Assembly (NCBI GenBank): GCA_004557655.1
Contig: SFGJ01000035.1
Location: forward strand, 1-9,328
From: Clostridiales bacterium
GTDB taxonomy: Bacteria; Bacillota; Clostridia; Oscillospirales; Oscillospiraceae
DNA length: 9,328 bases
Direction: 5' to 3'
A program made the translations under genes and the position numbers. This document shows, one piece after another, positions 1 to 5,794 of this stretch (position 1 is the first letter of the stretch; each line of letters starts with the position of its first letter). The notes under the pieces are model-generated. The model made no database searches and was not told the DNA's origin. It saw nothing but the letters and a program-made list of their open reading frames with translations.

Positions 1-699
1 GGATACAAAGTGCATCCGCTTGACGAGCTGCGCCTCCGCATTGCCGGGATGGATCGCGGGAACATACTGCACCGTCGCATTGGTCAGCGCCATCCACGAG
101 GGATTGCTTTCCTCCAAGGTGGCATTTTCATTGAAAAACTGCCCGAACGCGGCTGCATACCCAACATGCGTCCGTATTTCGGCGTTCTCTTGCAGAAATT
201 CCGCAAATGCTGTCAAGGTCATTTTGTAGTGCCGCAAAGAATAGCTCAGATGCCCCAGCACGGGAATGACACGGAGAAGCAGTGCCGCCGAGGGATGCGC
301 TCTTGTAACGCCGCTGAGTGCCTGCTGCTCCATCGAAAGCTGTAAATAATCGTTCAGCTCAGCAAACGCTTCTTTGGAAAACGCCTGCATGAGGTAATCT
401 TCAAACTGCTTTCTGTCCAAATGGGAGAATAGCGGGACATCGTGCAGCGCGTGAATGATGGCCTGTCCTGCCTCCTGTGCTTTTGGAAGAAGCTGCATAT
501 CGACATTCTTTGCGCCAAAGCCGGTCAGCAGTTGATTCAGGATCATGCACGGCGCGTCCAATCGCGTGATCGTTTCGTCGGAAATGTTCAATACCGCGCA
601 GCCAATCGTGCCGGTTGGCATGACGCTGCCCGCGTAGGTTACGGTATCCTGCCAGAAATCCAGAGATAAAACCTTGTGGCTGATAAGCTCCTGTGCCAT
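1..699 (-). CDS. Partial protein of unknown function, N-terminal 233 residues
   Basis: An uninterrupted bottom-strand reading frame begins with ATG at 699-697 and stays open to the window edge, so only the N-terminal 233 residues are visible. It starts MAQELISHKVLSLDFWQDTV. A strong AGGAGG lies at 712-707, seven bases before the ATG, with a good promoter upstream. Codon use is GC-rich in third positions, like the neighbouring genes, which supports real coding. The visible part is soluble and mostly alpha-helical in character, with no signal peptide, membrane segment or obvious catalytic motif. I do not recognise the family. It is transcribed divergently from the primase/helicase cassette and shares a 15-base leader with it, so it may belong to the same element, perhaps as a regulatory or accessory protein. 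That role is inference from position only. Confidence 0.8.
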   Translation of the reverse strand, partial: MAQELISHKVLSLDFWQDTVTYAGSVMPTGTIGCAVLNISDETITRLDAPCMILNQLLTGFGAKNVDMQLLPKAQEAGQAIIHALHDVPLFSHLDRKQFEDYLMQAFSKEAFAELNDYLQLSMEQQALSGVTRAHPSAALLLRVIPVLGHLSYSLRHYKMTLTAFAEFLQENAEIRTHVGYAAAFGQFFNENATLEESNPSWMALTNATVQYVPAIHPGNAEAQLVKRMHFVS

Positions 700-731
700 G
701 CTGTATCCTCCTGTCACGTTTTTCTATTTTT

Positions 732-760
732 ATTATACCACAAGAATATGAACGTGGAAA
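732..760 (-). promoter_or_regulatory. Sigma-A type promoter for the leftward gene
   Basis: On the bottom strand a perfect -10 box TATAAT (737-732) is preceded by TGG, giving an extended -10. Exactly 17 bases upstream is TTTCCA (760-755), which matches four of six positions of the TTGACA -35 consensus. The ATG of the leftward gene lies 32 bases downstream of the -10. No equally good promoter was found for the rightward cassette in this intergenic region. Confidence 0.65.
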
Positions 761-764
761 GACC

Positions 765-794
765 TGTCATGTTTTTTGAAATGAACTTGTCATG
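765..794. repeat. Pair of TGTCATG direct repeats, possible operator
   Basis: TGTCATG occurs at 765-771 and again at 788-794, 23 bases apart start to start, a little over two helical turns. The first copy begins five bases upstream of the -35 box of the leftward promoter, and both lie in the control region between two divergent genes. This is a plausible protein-binding site for co-regulating both directions. The binding protein is unknown, and the 72-aa helix-turn-helix-like protein further along is one candidate. Confidence 0.35.
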
Positions 795-871
795 CCATCC
801 GCCTGTTTTTTGCGAATCCGAACATAAAACAGACAGAGAGGGAAGAAAACTTCCTCTTGAATCTATTTTAC

Positions 872-886
872 GGAGGATACAGCATG
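872..886 (+). promoter_or_regulatory. Ribosome binding site and start of the zinc-finger gene, mirrored at 697-711
   Basis: GGAGGATACAGCATG spans the Shine-Dalgarno (872-876), a seven-base spacer and the ATG (884-886). It decides the start, because an in-frame start at 857 would be upstream of the ribosome binding site. The identical 15 bases occur in inverted orientation at 697-711 as the translation start of the divergent gene. A stem with a bulged G, built on GGAAG-AAAA-CTTCC, lies just before it (about 839-857). Confidence 0.7.
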
Positions 887-1513
887 AATCTATTTGAAAC
901 TGTCAAATATGGCGTGAACTGCCGGGAAGCTGTGGAACGGTATGGGATAGAGGTAGACCGATATGGCAAAGCCCTTTGTCCCTTTCACGATGACCGGTAC
1001 CCCAGCCTGTATGTAGTGGACGATCATTATTATTGCTTTGCCTGCGGTGCGCATGGGGACGTAATCGATTTTGCCGCCAACTTGTTTGATTTGCCGCTTT
1101 ACGAAGCCGCCCAGCGGCTTACGGCAGACTTCGGCATTGACACGGACAGCCCGCCGACAAAGGAAGTTCTTAAAAAACGCAGACAGCAAACAGAAGCACA
1201 GCAGCTCATGGAAAACGAGCGGCTGTGCTTTTCTGTTCTGTCTGATTATGCCCATGTACTGCGGGACTGGAAGGTGCGGTATGCGCCGCAGTCACCTGAC
1301 GAGCCTGTTCATGCACGGTTTGCGGAAGCCTGTCACAACCTCGACCAGATGGAATACTACTTGGATATTCTGTGCGCCGGGGGGGCCCTTGAACGCGCAG
1401 AAGTCGTGCAGCAGCAGATGGCAGACGGCAAACTGGACAGGCTGCGAAGAAGATTAGACGAAATTCACAAGGAGGAATTGGAAGATGGATATGACACCGC
1501 AGACGTGGCCTGA
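884..1513 (+). CDS. CHC2 zinc-finger primase-like protein
   Basis: A 209-residue protein whose first 80 residues form a DnaG-type CHC2 zinc-binding domain. The ligands are visible as C32, H35, C51 and C54 (LCPFHDDRYPSL, then YYCFACG), followed by the usual GDVIDF and AAQRL segments. In bacterial primases this domain recognises template DNA during primer synthesis. The protein is far shorter than DnaG (about 600 residues) and has no visible TOPRIM catalytic core. The remainder is charged and helical. It may therefore act with the following helicase as one half of a split replication protein, or with a host primase. Its 3' end overlaps the helicase gene by 29 bases, which suggests translational coupling. 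The start is chosen at 884 from the ribosome binding site. The domain call is strong, the primase activity inferred. Confidence 0.88.
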   Translation: MNLFETVKYGVNCREAVERYGIEVDRYGKALCPFHDDRYPSLYVVDDHYYCFACGAHGDVIDFAANLFDLPLYEAAQRLTADFGIDTDSPPTKEVLKKRRQQTEAQQLMENERLCFSVLSDYAHVLRDWKVRYAPQSPDEPVHARFAEACHNLDQMEYYLDILCAGGALERAEVVQQQMADGKLDRLRRRLDEIHKEELEDGYDTADVA

Positions 1514-2786
1514 CTGGTACGACGGCAGACACATCAATGAAGTGCTGTTCTGCCAGCAGTTTTTGACCAAGCACCCCATGAAATGTGTGCGCGGACGGCT
1601 GTTCACGGTTGACGGTCTCATTGAGGACGAAGGGCAGATCGGTAATCTCATTCTGGAGGAAATTTCCGGAGTTCTGACCGCTGGCTTGTCCAAAGTCGTG
1701 ACAAATCTGCTTGCCAGCATTAAGCTGCAAGCGTATTCGCCGCCGCTACCCATTGAGACGGACTGCATCCATGTTGCCAACGGAACGTACTTCATGGACG
1801 GCAGCTTCACCGCTGACAAGAGCTACTGCAACAACCGGTTGACAGTCGCCTACAACCCTGACGCACCCATTCCTCAAAAGTGGCTGCAATTCCTGTCCGA
1901 GCTGCTGCAACCGGAGGACATTCCCACCTTGCAGGAGTTCCTCGGTTACTGCCTGCTGCCAACCACCAAGGGGCAGAAAATGCTCATGCTGATTGGCAAG
2001 GGCGGCGAGGGCAAAAGCCGCATCGGGCTGGTCATGCGCTCACTGCTGGGTGACAGCATGAATACCACCAGCATCCAGAAGGTCGAGAGCAATCGGTTCA
2101 GCCGCGCGGATTTGGAAAACAAGCTCCTGATGGTGGACGATGATATGGATATGAGCGCCCTGCCCAAGACCAACTATATCAAATCCATCGTCACATCCGA
2201 GTGCAAGATGGACATGGAACGCAAGGGTGTCCAAAGCTATCAGAGTCAGCTCTATGTGCGTTTTCTTTGCTTCGGCAACGGTGCGCTGACCGCCCTGCAC
2301 GACAAGTCCGACGGTTTCTTTCACCGCCAGATCGTGCTGACCACCAAAGACCGGCCTGCAGGCAGAGCAGATGATCCGTTTCTGGTGGACAAGCTGCTGC
2401 GCGAAAAAGAGGGTATCTTTCTCTGGTGTCTGGAGGGGCTGCACCGGCTGATCCGGAACAACTATCAGTTCAGCATTTCGGGCAAAGCCAGAGAGAATAT
2501 GGAGACGGTCAAGCGCAGCAGCAACAATGTGATCGAGTTTCTGCAATCCGAGGGCTATATCCGCTTTCGGGCAGACAGCGAAGCCAGCTCCAAGGTGATC
2601 TATGAAGCCTATACGAGATGGTGCGACGATAACGCACAGAAGCCCATGTCTGCCAACCGCGTCAGCTCTGAGCTTGCACAAAATGAGCGGCTTTACAATG
2701 TAGAGGCCACCAACAATGTCCATGTCGGCGGTAAGCGGGTGCGGGGCTTTGTGGGCATTGAGGTGGTCAATCCGCTGCCATATTAA
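1485..2786 (+). CDS. SF3/D5-type replicative DNA helicase (virulence-associated E / phage P4 primase C-terminal-like)
   Basis: A 433-residue ATPase of the superfamily 3 type, found in phage and plasmid replication proteins. Residues 1-165 resemble the region before D5 helicases (D5_N-like, ending PTLQEFLGYCLLP). The Walker A loop is GKGGEGKS at 171-178, and Walker B is the acidic run in LLMVDDDMD (about 214-222). A sensor asparagine sits in CFGNG (N265), and a likely arginine finger in FFHRQIVL (R281). The C-terminal part (about 348-400, IEFLQSEG...YEAYTRWC) looks like the small winged-helix domain that follows SF3 helicases. AAGGAGG at 1469-1475 lies nine bases before the ATG, inside the preceding gene. 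It probably melts and unwinds an element-encoded origin. The repeat cluster directly downstream is the natural candidate target (inference). Confidence 0.88.
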   Translation: MDMTPQTWPDWYDGRHINEVLFCQQFLTKHPMKCVRGRLFTVDGLIEDEGQIGNLILEEISGVLTAGLSKVVTNLLASIKLQAYSPPLPIETDCIHVANGTYFMDGSFTADKSYCNNRLTVAYNPDAPIPQKWLQFLSELLQPEDIPTLQEFLGYCLLPTTKGQKMLMLIGKGGEGKSRIGLVMRSLLGDSMNTTSIQKVESNRFSRADLENKLLMVDDDMDMSALPKTNYIKSIVTSECKMDMERKGVQSYQSQLYVRFLCFGNGALTALHDKSDGFFHRQIVLTTKDRPAGRADDPFLVDKLLREKEGIFLWCLEGLHRLIRNNYQFSISGKARENMETVKRSSNNVIEFLQSEGYIRFRADSEASSKVIYEAYTRWCDDNAQKPMSANRVSSELAQNERLYNVEATNNVHVGGKRVRGFVGIEVVNPLPY

Positions 2787-2819
2787 AAATGAGGAGCGGA
2801 CTTCAAAATTGCCGTACAC

Positions 2820-2845
2820 GCCGTACACTCTGTACGGCTGTTTTT
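2820..2845 (+). terminator. Possible Rho-independent terminator after the helicase gene
   Basis: GCCGTACA (2820-2827), loop CTC and TGTACGGC (2831-2838) form a perfect 8-bp stem followed by TG and five T residues (2841-2845), 34 bases after the helicase stop codon. The stem is made of two opposed copies of the GTAC repeat, so the symmetry may serve DNA binding rather than, or as well as, termination. Confidence 0.45.
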
Positions 2846-2881
2846 GATTCCATTTTCAAAAACTGTTTTTGCTTGTGCGTT

Positions 2882-2899
2882 CCGTGAAGCAGTTCACGG
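2882..2899. repeat. Perfect 7-bp hairpin within the candidate origin
   Basis: CCGTGAA (2882-2888), loop GCAG and TTCACGG (2893-2899) form an exact inverted repeat between the AT-rich patch and the second group of GTAC repeats. It has no T-run, so it is not a terminator. It could be a protein-binding dyad or a single-strand structure used in replication. Confidence 0.45.
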
Positions 2900-3060
2900 C
2901 AGAGTGTACAATCTGCCGCTGAATCGGCGGCTGGTACGCAAAAACGGCGTGCAGAAGCGTACACAAGTCAGCTTTGCCGTACCGAGCCGTACACCAACGG
3001 CTCAATTTTGCAGCATAAAAATCAATGCTTGTGAAAACCGTGAAGATTTTCGCCGCAGGT

Positions 3061-3093
3061 CGAATGCACTGCACCATTCGGTGATTTACCGAA
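3061..3093. repeat. Two overlapping, mutually exclusive hairpins
   Basis: CGAATG (3061-3066) pairs with CATTCG (3075-3080) across an 8-base loop. TTCGGT (3077-3082) pairs with ACCGAA (3088-3093) across a 5-base loop. The two stems share 3077-3080, so only one can form on a strand at a time. They lie in the same gene-free stretch as the GTAC repeats, about 210 bases before the next gene. Confidence 0.35.
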
Positions 3094-3299
3094 GCGTGAA
3101 GCCGCTGCACTGGACTGTGGCATATCCTGCCGTTCCGTATGTTCTCACACAGAAAGATGAAGCCGGTAGGGTGCTATTACGAACAGGGCATCACAGACAG
3201 AAATCTGAGCGGATTTGCATCACGGCGGATTTTTCACTGCAAAGCGTACACAGTTCACTTACTCAAAAAACAATATCACGAAAATATGGAGGTAAAAAA

Positions 3300-3518
3300 T
3301 TGCTGAAATCCAATCTGAGAAATGAGATCAAGTCGTATATCGTCCGTCAGGGAATGACCATGCAGGAGGTTGTTGATCTGCTGCGGGACGAACACGGCTG
3401 GTCTGACAGCGCTTCTAACCTGTCCAATAAGCTCCAGCGGGAATCCCTGCGCTATGTCGAAGCTGTCCAGCTTGCCGACGCACTGGGCTATGAGATCGTC
3501 TGGCAGAAACGAAAATAA
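3300..3518 (+). CDS. Small helix-turn-helix-like protein (DUF6471-like), TTG start
   Basis: A 72-residue basic protein read from TTG at 3300, with GGAGG at 3288-3292 seven bases upstream. The frame stays open further upstream to 2844, but that part runs through the repeat region and has no ribosome binding site, so I do not include it. The sequence TMQEVVDLLRDEHGWSDSAS followed by NLSNKLQRESLRYVEAVQLA (about 20-60) has the spacing of a lambda-repressor-like helix-turn-helix fold. The SNKLQRESL segment is reminiscent of DUF6471 proteins. It ends just before the next gene, whose ribosome binding site overlaps its stop codon, so the two are co-translated. It could regulate the element or bind its origin or oriT. 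That role is inferred. The family assignment is from memory and moderate. Confidence 0.75.
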   Translation: MLKSNLRNEIKSYIVRQGMTMQEVVDLLRDEHGWSDSASNLSNKLQRESLRYVEAVQLADALGYEIVWQKRK

Positions 3519-3532
3519 GGAGGATTTTTCAC

Positions 3533-3763
3533 ATGACGAATATGGAAAAGAAGCTGTTACAGGCGCAGCACCGGTTAGAGGAAGCGCAGGCACGGGATCG
3601 GGTCAAGGAGCGCAAAGCGAGAACGCGCAGGCTCATTCAGGAAGGTGCGATTCTGGAAAAGGTGCTGCCGGAGGTGCGGACAATGGAACCGTCTGCGGTG
3701 GAAGATTATCTGTTCCGGAGACTGTCAGATAGTGACGGAAATAGGAGCAGAGCCGGTAACTGA
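3533..3763 (+). CDS. DUF3847 family small basic protein
   Basis: A 76-residue, strongly charged protein. Residues 1-30 form a predicted coiled coil (EKKLLQAQHRLEEAQARDR), followed by the KARTRRLIQEGAILEKVLPE core typical of DUF3847 proteins. This family is common next to MobA/MobL relaxase genes in Clostridia mobile elements. AAGGAGG at 3517-3523 overlaps the upstream stop codon and lies nine bases before the ATG. The candidate oriT begins eight bases after its stop codon. A relaxosome accessory or regulatory role is plausible from position but not shown by the sequence. An alternative in-frame ATG lies at 3542. Confidence 0.8.
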   Translation: MTNMEKKLLQAQHRLEEAQARDRVKERKARTRRLIQEGAILEKVLPEVRTMEPSAVEDYLFRRLSDSDGNRSRAGN

Positions 3764-3770
3764 GACCCGA

Positions 3771-3805
3771 AGGGTGCACTTACTCACCACCCCGAAGGGG
3801 CGGTG
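3771..3805 (-). other. Candidate MOBQ-type origin of transfer (oriT) with nick site
   Basis: On the bottom strand TAAGTGCACCCT (3782-3771) matches 11 of 12 bases of the RSF1010 nick region, TAAGTGCG/CCCT as I recall it. The predicted nick lies between 3775 and 3774. On its 5' side is a hairpin, CACCGCCCC-TTC-GGGGTGGTG (3805-3785), ending ten bases from the nick, which is the RSF1010 arrangement. The single non-Watson-Crick position is a G-T wobble on the bottom strand but an A-C mismatch on the top strand, which fits the bottom strand being the folded, transferred strand. Transfer would lead with the helicase/primase side, and the relaxase gene would enter last. The MobA/MobL relaxase encoded 270 bases away is the expected nickase. 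Confidence 0.72.
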
Positions 3806-3848
3806 GTACTTGCCGTTGGCAAGCCGTGCGCTCTCCGAGGGGGATTGC

Positions 3849-3896
3849 GGCTTCTGCGGAAGCCTCCAGACAATGCCACAGCACTTGCATGTGCTG
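3849..3896. repeat. Two perfect 6-bp hairpins downstream of the candidate oriT
   Basis: GGCTTC (3849-3854), TGCG and GAAGCC (3859-3864) form one hairpin. CAGCAC (3879-3884), TTGCAT and GTGCTG (3891-3896) form another. A shorter TGCC-GTT-GGCA dyad lies at 3811-3821. They may be accessory-protein sites of the relaxosome or RNA structures in the relaxase leader. No gene is visible in 3764-4076. Confidence 0.4.
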
Positions 3897-3910
3897 CTGT
3901 CATCGTCTGC

Positions 3911-3959
3911 GCGGTTGGACAAATATCGTCGCTTCGACCGACGCTATTTATCCAACCGC
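3911..3959. repeat. Large imperfect dyad in the relaxase leader
   Basis: GCGGTTGGA (3911-3919) pairs with TCCAACCGC (3951-3959), AAATA (3921-3925) with TATTT (3945-3949), and CGTCG (3927-3931) with CGACG (3939-3943). Together these make a 19-pair stem with two single mismatches and a 7-base loop. It is the strongest secondary structure seen in the window and lies in non-coding DNA between the candidate oriT and the relaxase gene. There is no T-run after it. Confidence 0.6.
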
Positions 3960-3995
3960 CTGCGCAAACCTGCCACCGGCAGCTTTGACGCAGAT

Positions 3996-4029
3996 AGAGT
4001 GTCGATTGTGCCGACACTCTTTTCTTTTT
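3996..4029 (+). terminator. Terminator-like hairpin in the relaxase leader
   Basis: AGAGTGTCG (3996-4004), a 7-base loop and CGACACTCT (4012-4020) form a perfect 9-bp stem followed by TTTCTTTTT (4021-4029). This is a classic Rho-independent terminator form, placed 48 bases before the relaxase start. The T-tract is itself complementary to AAAAAGAAA (4032-4040), so an alternative pairing exists. This would limit read-through from upstream into the relaxase gene unless relieved. Confidence 0.65.
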
Positions 4030-4076
4030 ACAAAAAGAAACAAAACAAGCCTGTGCGCAGGCAGAAAGGAGAACGT

Positions 4077-5780
4077 TTGGCAATTTATCATCTGGAGGCA
4101 AAGGTGGTCAGCCGTGGCGCAGGGCGATCTGCCGTGGCCGCCTCTGCTTATTTGAGCTGCTCCCGCCAGTACAACGATTACGACGGGATACAGCATGACT
4201 ACACGAAAAAACAGGGGCTTGTCTGGCGGGAGGTGTTTCTCCCCGCTATGGCACCGCTCGAATGGAAAGACCGGGAGCAGCTATGGAACGCCGTGGAAGA
4301 AGTAGAGACAGCCAAAGACAGTCGGTTGGCGCGTGAATTTGTCGTCGCTTTGCCCATAGAGCTGAACCGTGAGAAACAAATCGCACTGCTGCAAGAATTT
4401 ATTCAAGCACAATTTGTGTCGGTCGGGATGTGTGCCGACGCTGCCATCCACGACACCGACGGTCACAATCCCCATGCCCACATTCTGCTGACAGTACGTC
4501 CGCTGGACGCGCAGGGCAAGTGGCAGTACAAGACCGAGAAGGAATACCTCTGCATGAAAAACGGTGAGGAGCAGGGTTTCACCGCCTCCGAGTTCAGGGC
4601 GGCGCAGAACGAGGCCTGGGAGAAGCAATATCCCTATAAGATCGGCAAAAAGAAGGTGTATATGGTTCCCTCCGAGGCTGAGGTACAGGGACTTGTCCGT
4701 GCAGATAAGCACCCCAAAAGCACCCGCTACGGTAGACAGAATCCCATCTCCGAACGCTGGAACAGTGAAGAGCAGCTTGCGGCATGGCGGGCAGCATGGG
4801 CTGACGTGTCCAACCGCTATCTGGAACGCGCTGGGTGCGAGGAACGCATTGACCACCGAAGCAACGCCGCACGGGGATTGGATGAAATTCCCACAATTCA
4901 TGAAGGTCCTGTTGCCCGTCAGATGGAAGCAATAGGGCTTATATCCGACCGCTGCGAAATCAACCGGCAGATACGAGAGCAGAATAAACTCATCCGTGCG
5001 ATCCGCGACGAGATCACAAGACTGAAAAACACGATTATGACATCCGTACCCGCCCTTGCCAAGGCTCTTGAAACAGCCCGCAAGGGCATTTTGCTGCTGC
5101 GGTATTCGTGGCTCTACCATATCGGCGCGGCTGAAAATCTGGAAAAAAACATTCAGTTGATACAACCGGACTATGAGCGGTTTCTTGAAGTACGCAGACT
5201 GCTGCGGGAAAAATCCAAGCAAAAAAAGGCGCTAACCGCCGAACTGAAAACACTCAGCCCAACGAGCTTCCTGCGCCGTAGTGAAATCAAGCGTGAGCTG
5301 GCTGCTGTTACGGAGGACATGGAGGAACTGAGATCCGAGCTGTCCATGTTGCTCTCGGAGTTTGGCAAAACAGACCCGGACGACATGAAGGAGAGCAAGC
5401 AGCGGCTTGACGCCATGACCACCAACAAAACGGGACTTGAAACCATTGCAGCAAAAGCCGCAAGCAGCATGGATGCCGAAGTTGAGAAGTACCGCGCCTT
5501 GCAGGAACAGGCAAAAGTTGTTGATGCAGCCGAGCTGCACACTGCCCGTATGGAGCTGCGCGGCGGCATGACCGCAGCCGTGCGGGAGAAAATCAAGGAC
5601 ACCTTCGGCAAGAGCTATGACTATGACCGCTTCTGTCAGGCTGACCGGGATGTGTCCGAGCTGCTGGGTGAGCCACACTCAAACGAGCAGCGATCTGTAC
5701 TTCACAAGTTGCACCAAGTGCAGGACCAACCTGCCACTGAAAAACAAAATCGCAACCACAAAAACGAACATGAATTATGA
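4077..5780 (+). CDS. MobA/MobL family relaxase (MOBQ)
   Basis: A 567-residue conjugative relaxase that nicks the oriT, stays covalently bound to the 5' end and pilots the strand into the recipient. The start is TTG at 4077, giving MAIYHLEAK, the same opening as RSF1010 MobA. AAAGGAG lies at 4065-4071. Y25 in SAYLSCS aligns with the catalytic tyrosine region of MobA. The metal-binding histidines are H125, H133 and H135 in IHDTDGHNPHAHILLT. A conserved HRSNAARGLDEIPTIHEG motif lies at 260-277. The C-terminal half (about 290-490) is charged and largely coiled coil, with no primase or helicase domain, unlike the RSF1010 MobA fusion. The frame is open upstream to 3645, but that part overlaps DUF3847 and non-coding DNA and is rejected. 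No type IV secretion genes are visible, so transfer would rely on a helper. Confidence 0.93.
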   Translation: MAIYHLEAKVVSRGAGRSAVAASAYLSCSRQYNDYDGIQHDYTKKQGLVWREVFLPAMAPLEWKDREQLWNAVEEVETAKDSRLAREFVVALPIELNREKQIALLQEFIQAQFVSVGMCADAAIHDTDGHNPHAHILLTVRPLDAQGKWQYKTEKEYLCMKNGEEQGFTASEFRAAQNEAWEKQYPYKIGKKKVYMVPSEAEVQGLVRADKHPKSTRYGRQNPISERWNSEEQLAAWRAAWADVSNRYLERAGCEERIDHRSNAARGLDEIPTIHEGPVARQMEAIGLISDRCEINRQIREQNKLIRAIRDEITRLKNTIMTSVPALAKALETARKGILLLRYSWLYHIGAAENLEKNIQLIQPDYERFLEVRRLLREKSKQKKALTAELKTLSPTSFLRRSEIKRELAAVTEDMEELRSELSMLLSEFGKTDPDDMKESKQRLDAMTTNKTGLETIAAKAASSMDAEVEKYRALQEQAKVVDAAELHTARMELRGGMTAAVREKIKDTFGKSYDYDRFCQADRDVSELLGEPHSNEQRSVLHKLHQVQDQPATEKQNRNHKNEHEL

Positions 5781-5794
5781 GAAAGGAATTGTAT

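Larger units (their letters stand above)
2811..3252. repeat. GTAC-centred iteron cluster, candidate replication origin
   Basis: This gene-free stretch holds repeated 9-mers. GCCGTACAC occurs at 2811-2819, 2820-2828 and 2986-2994. Variants are GCCGTACAG on the bottom strand (2838-2830), GTACACTC on the bottom strand (2909-2902), GCGTACC on the bottom strand (2939-2933), GCGTACACA at 2957-2965 and 3244-3252, and GCCGTACC at 2976-2983. GTACACTCTG at 2823-2832 is repeated inverted at 2909-2900. Between the two main groups lies an AT-rich patch (2839-2872, about three-quarters A+T) with an 8-bp dyad, GTTTTTGA / TCAAAAAC. Iterons flanking an AT-rich segment beside a helicase gene are the usual layout of origins in P4-like and SaPI-like elements. 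No convincing gene lies in 2787-3299. Confidence 0.6.

Noticed and set aside
10..669. Several short top-strand frames at the left edge
   Set aside because: They are shadows of the leftward partial gene, which has a promoter, a ribosome binding site and consistent codon use.
2040..2828. Bottom-strand open frame of 262 codons opposite the helicase
   Set aside because: Antisense shadow of the SF3 helicase, with no promoter or ribosome binding site seen.
2811..3252. CRISPR array
   Set aside because: The repeats are about 9 bases, irregularly spaced and in both orientations, unlike CRISPR repeats and spacers. No cas gene is present.
2844..3299. Upstream extension of the 72-aa protein to a 224-aa reading frame
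   Set aside because: The extra 152 residues are encoded by the repeat-rich region, have no ribosome binding site and lack protein-like composition. GGAGG followed by TTG at 3300 marks the better start.
3645..4076. Upstream extension of the relaxase frame
   Set aside because: It overlaps the DUF3847 gene in another frame and the oriT hairpins. The family's MAIYHL start fits the TTG at 4077 with its own AAAGGAG.
4281..5222. Bottom-strand open frame of 313 codons opposite the relaxase
   Set aside because: Antisense shadow of a clear relaxase gene, with no ribosome binding site or recognisable domain. Long antisense frames are expected opposite GC-biased third positions.
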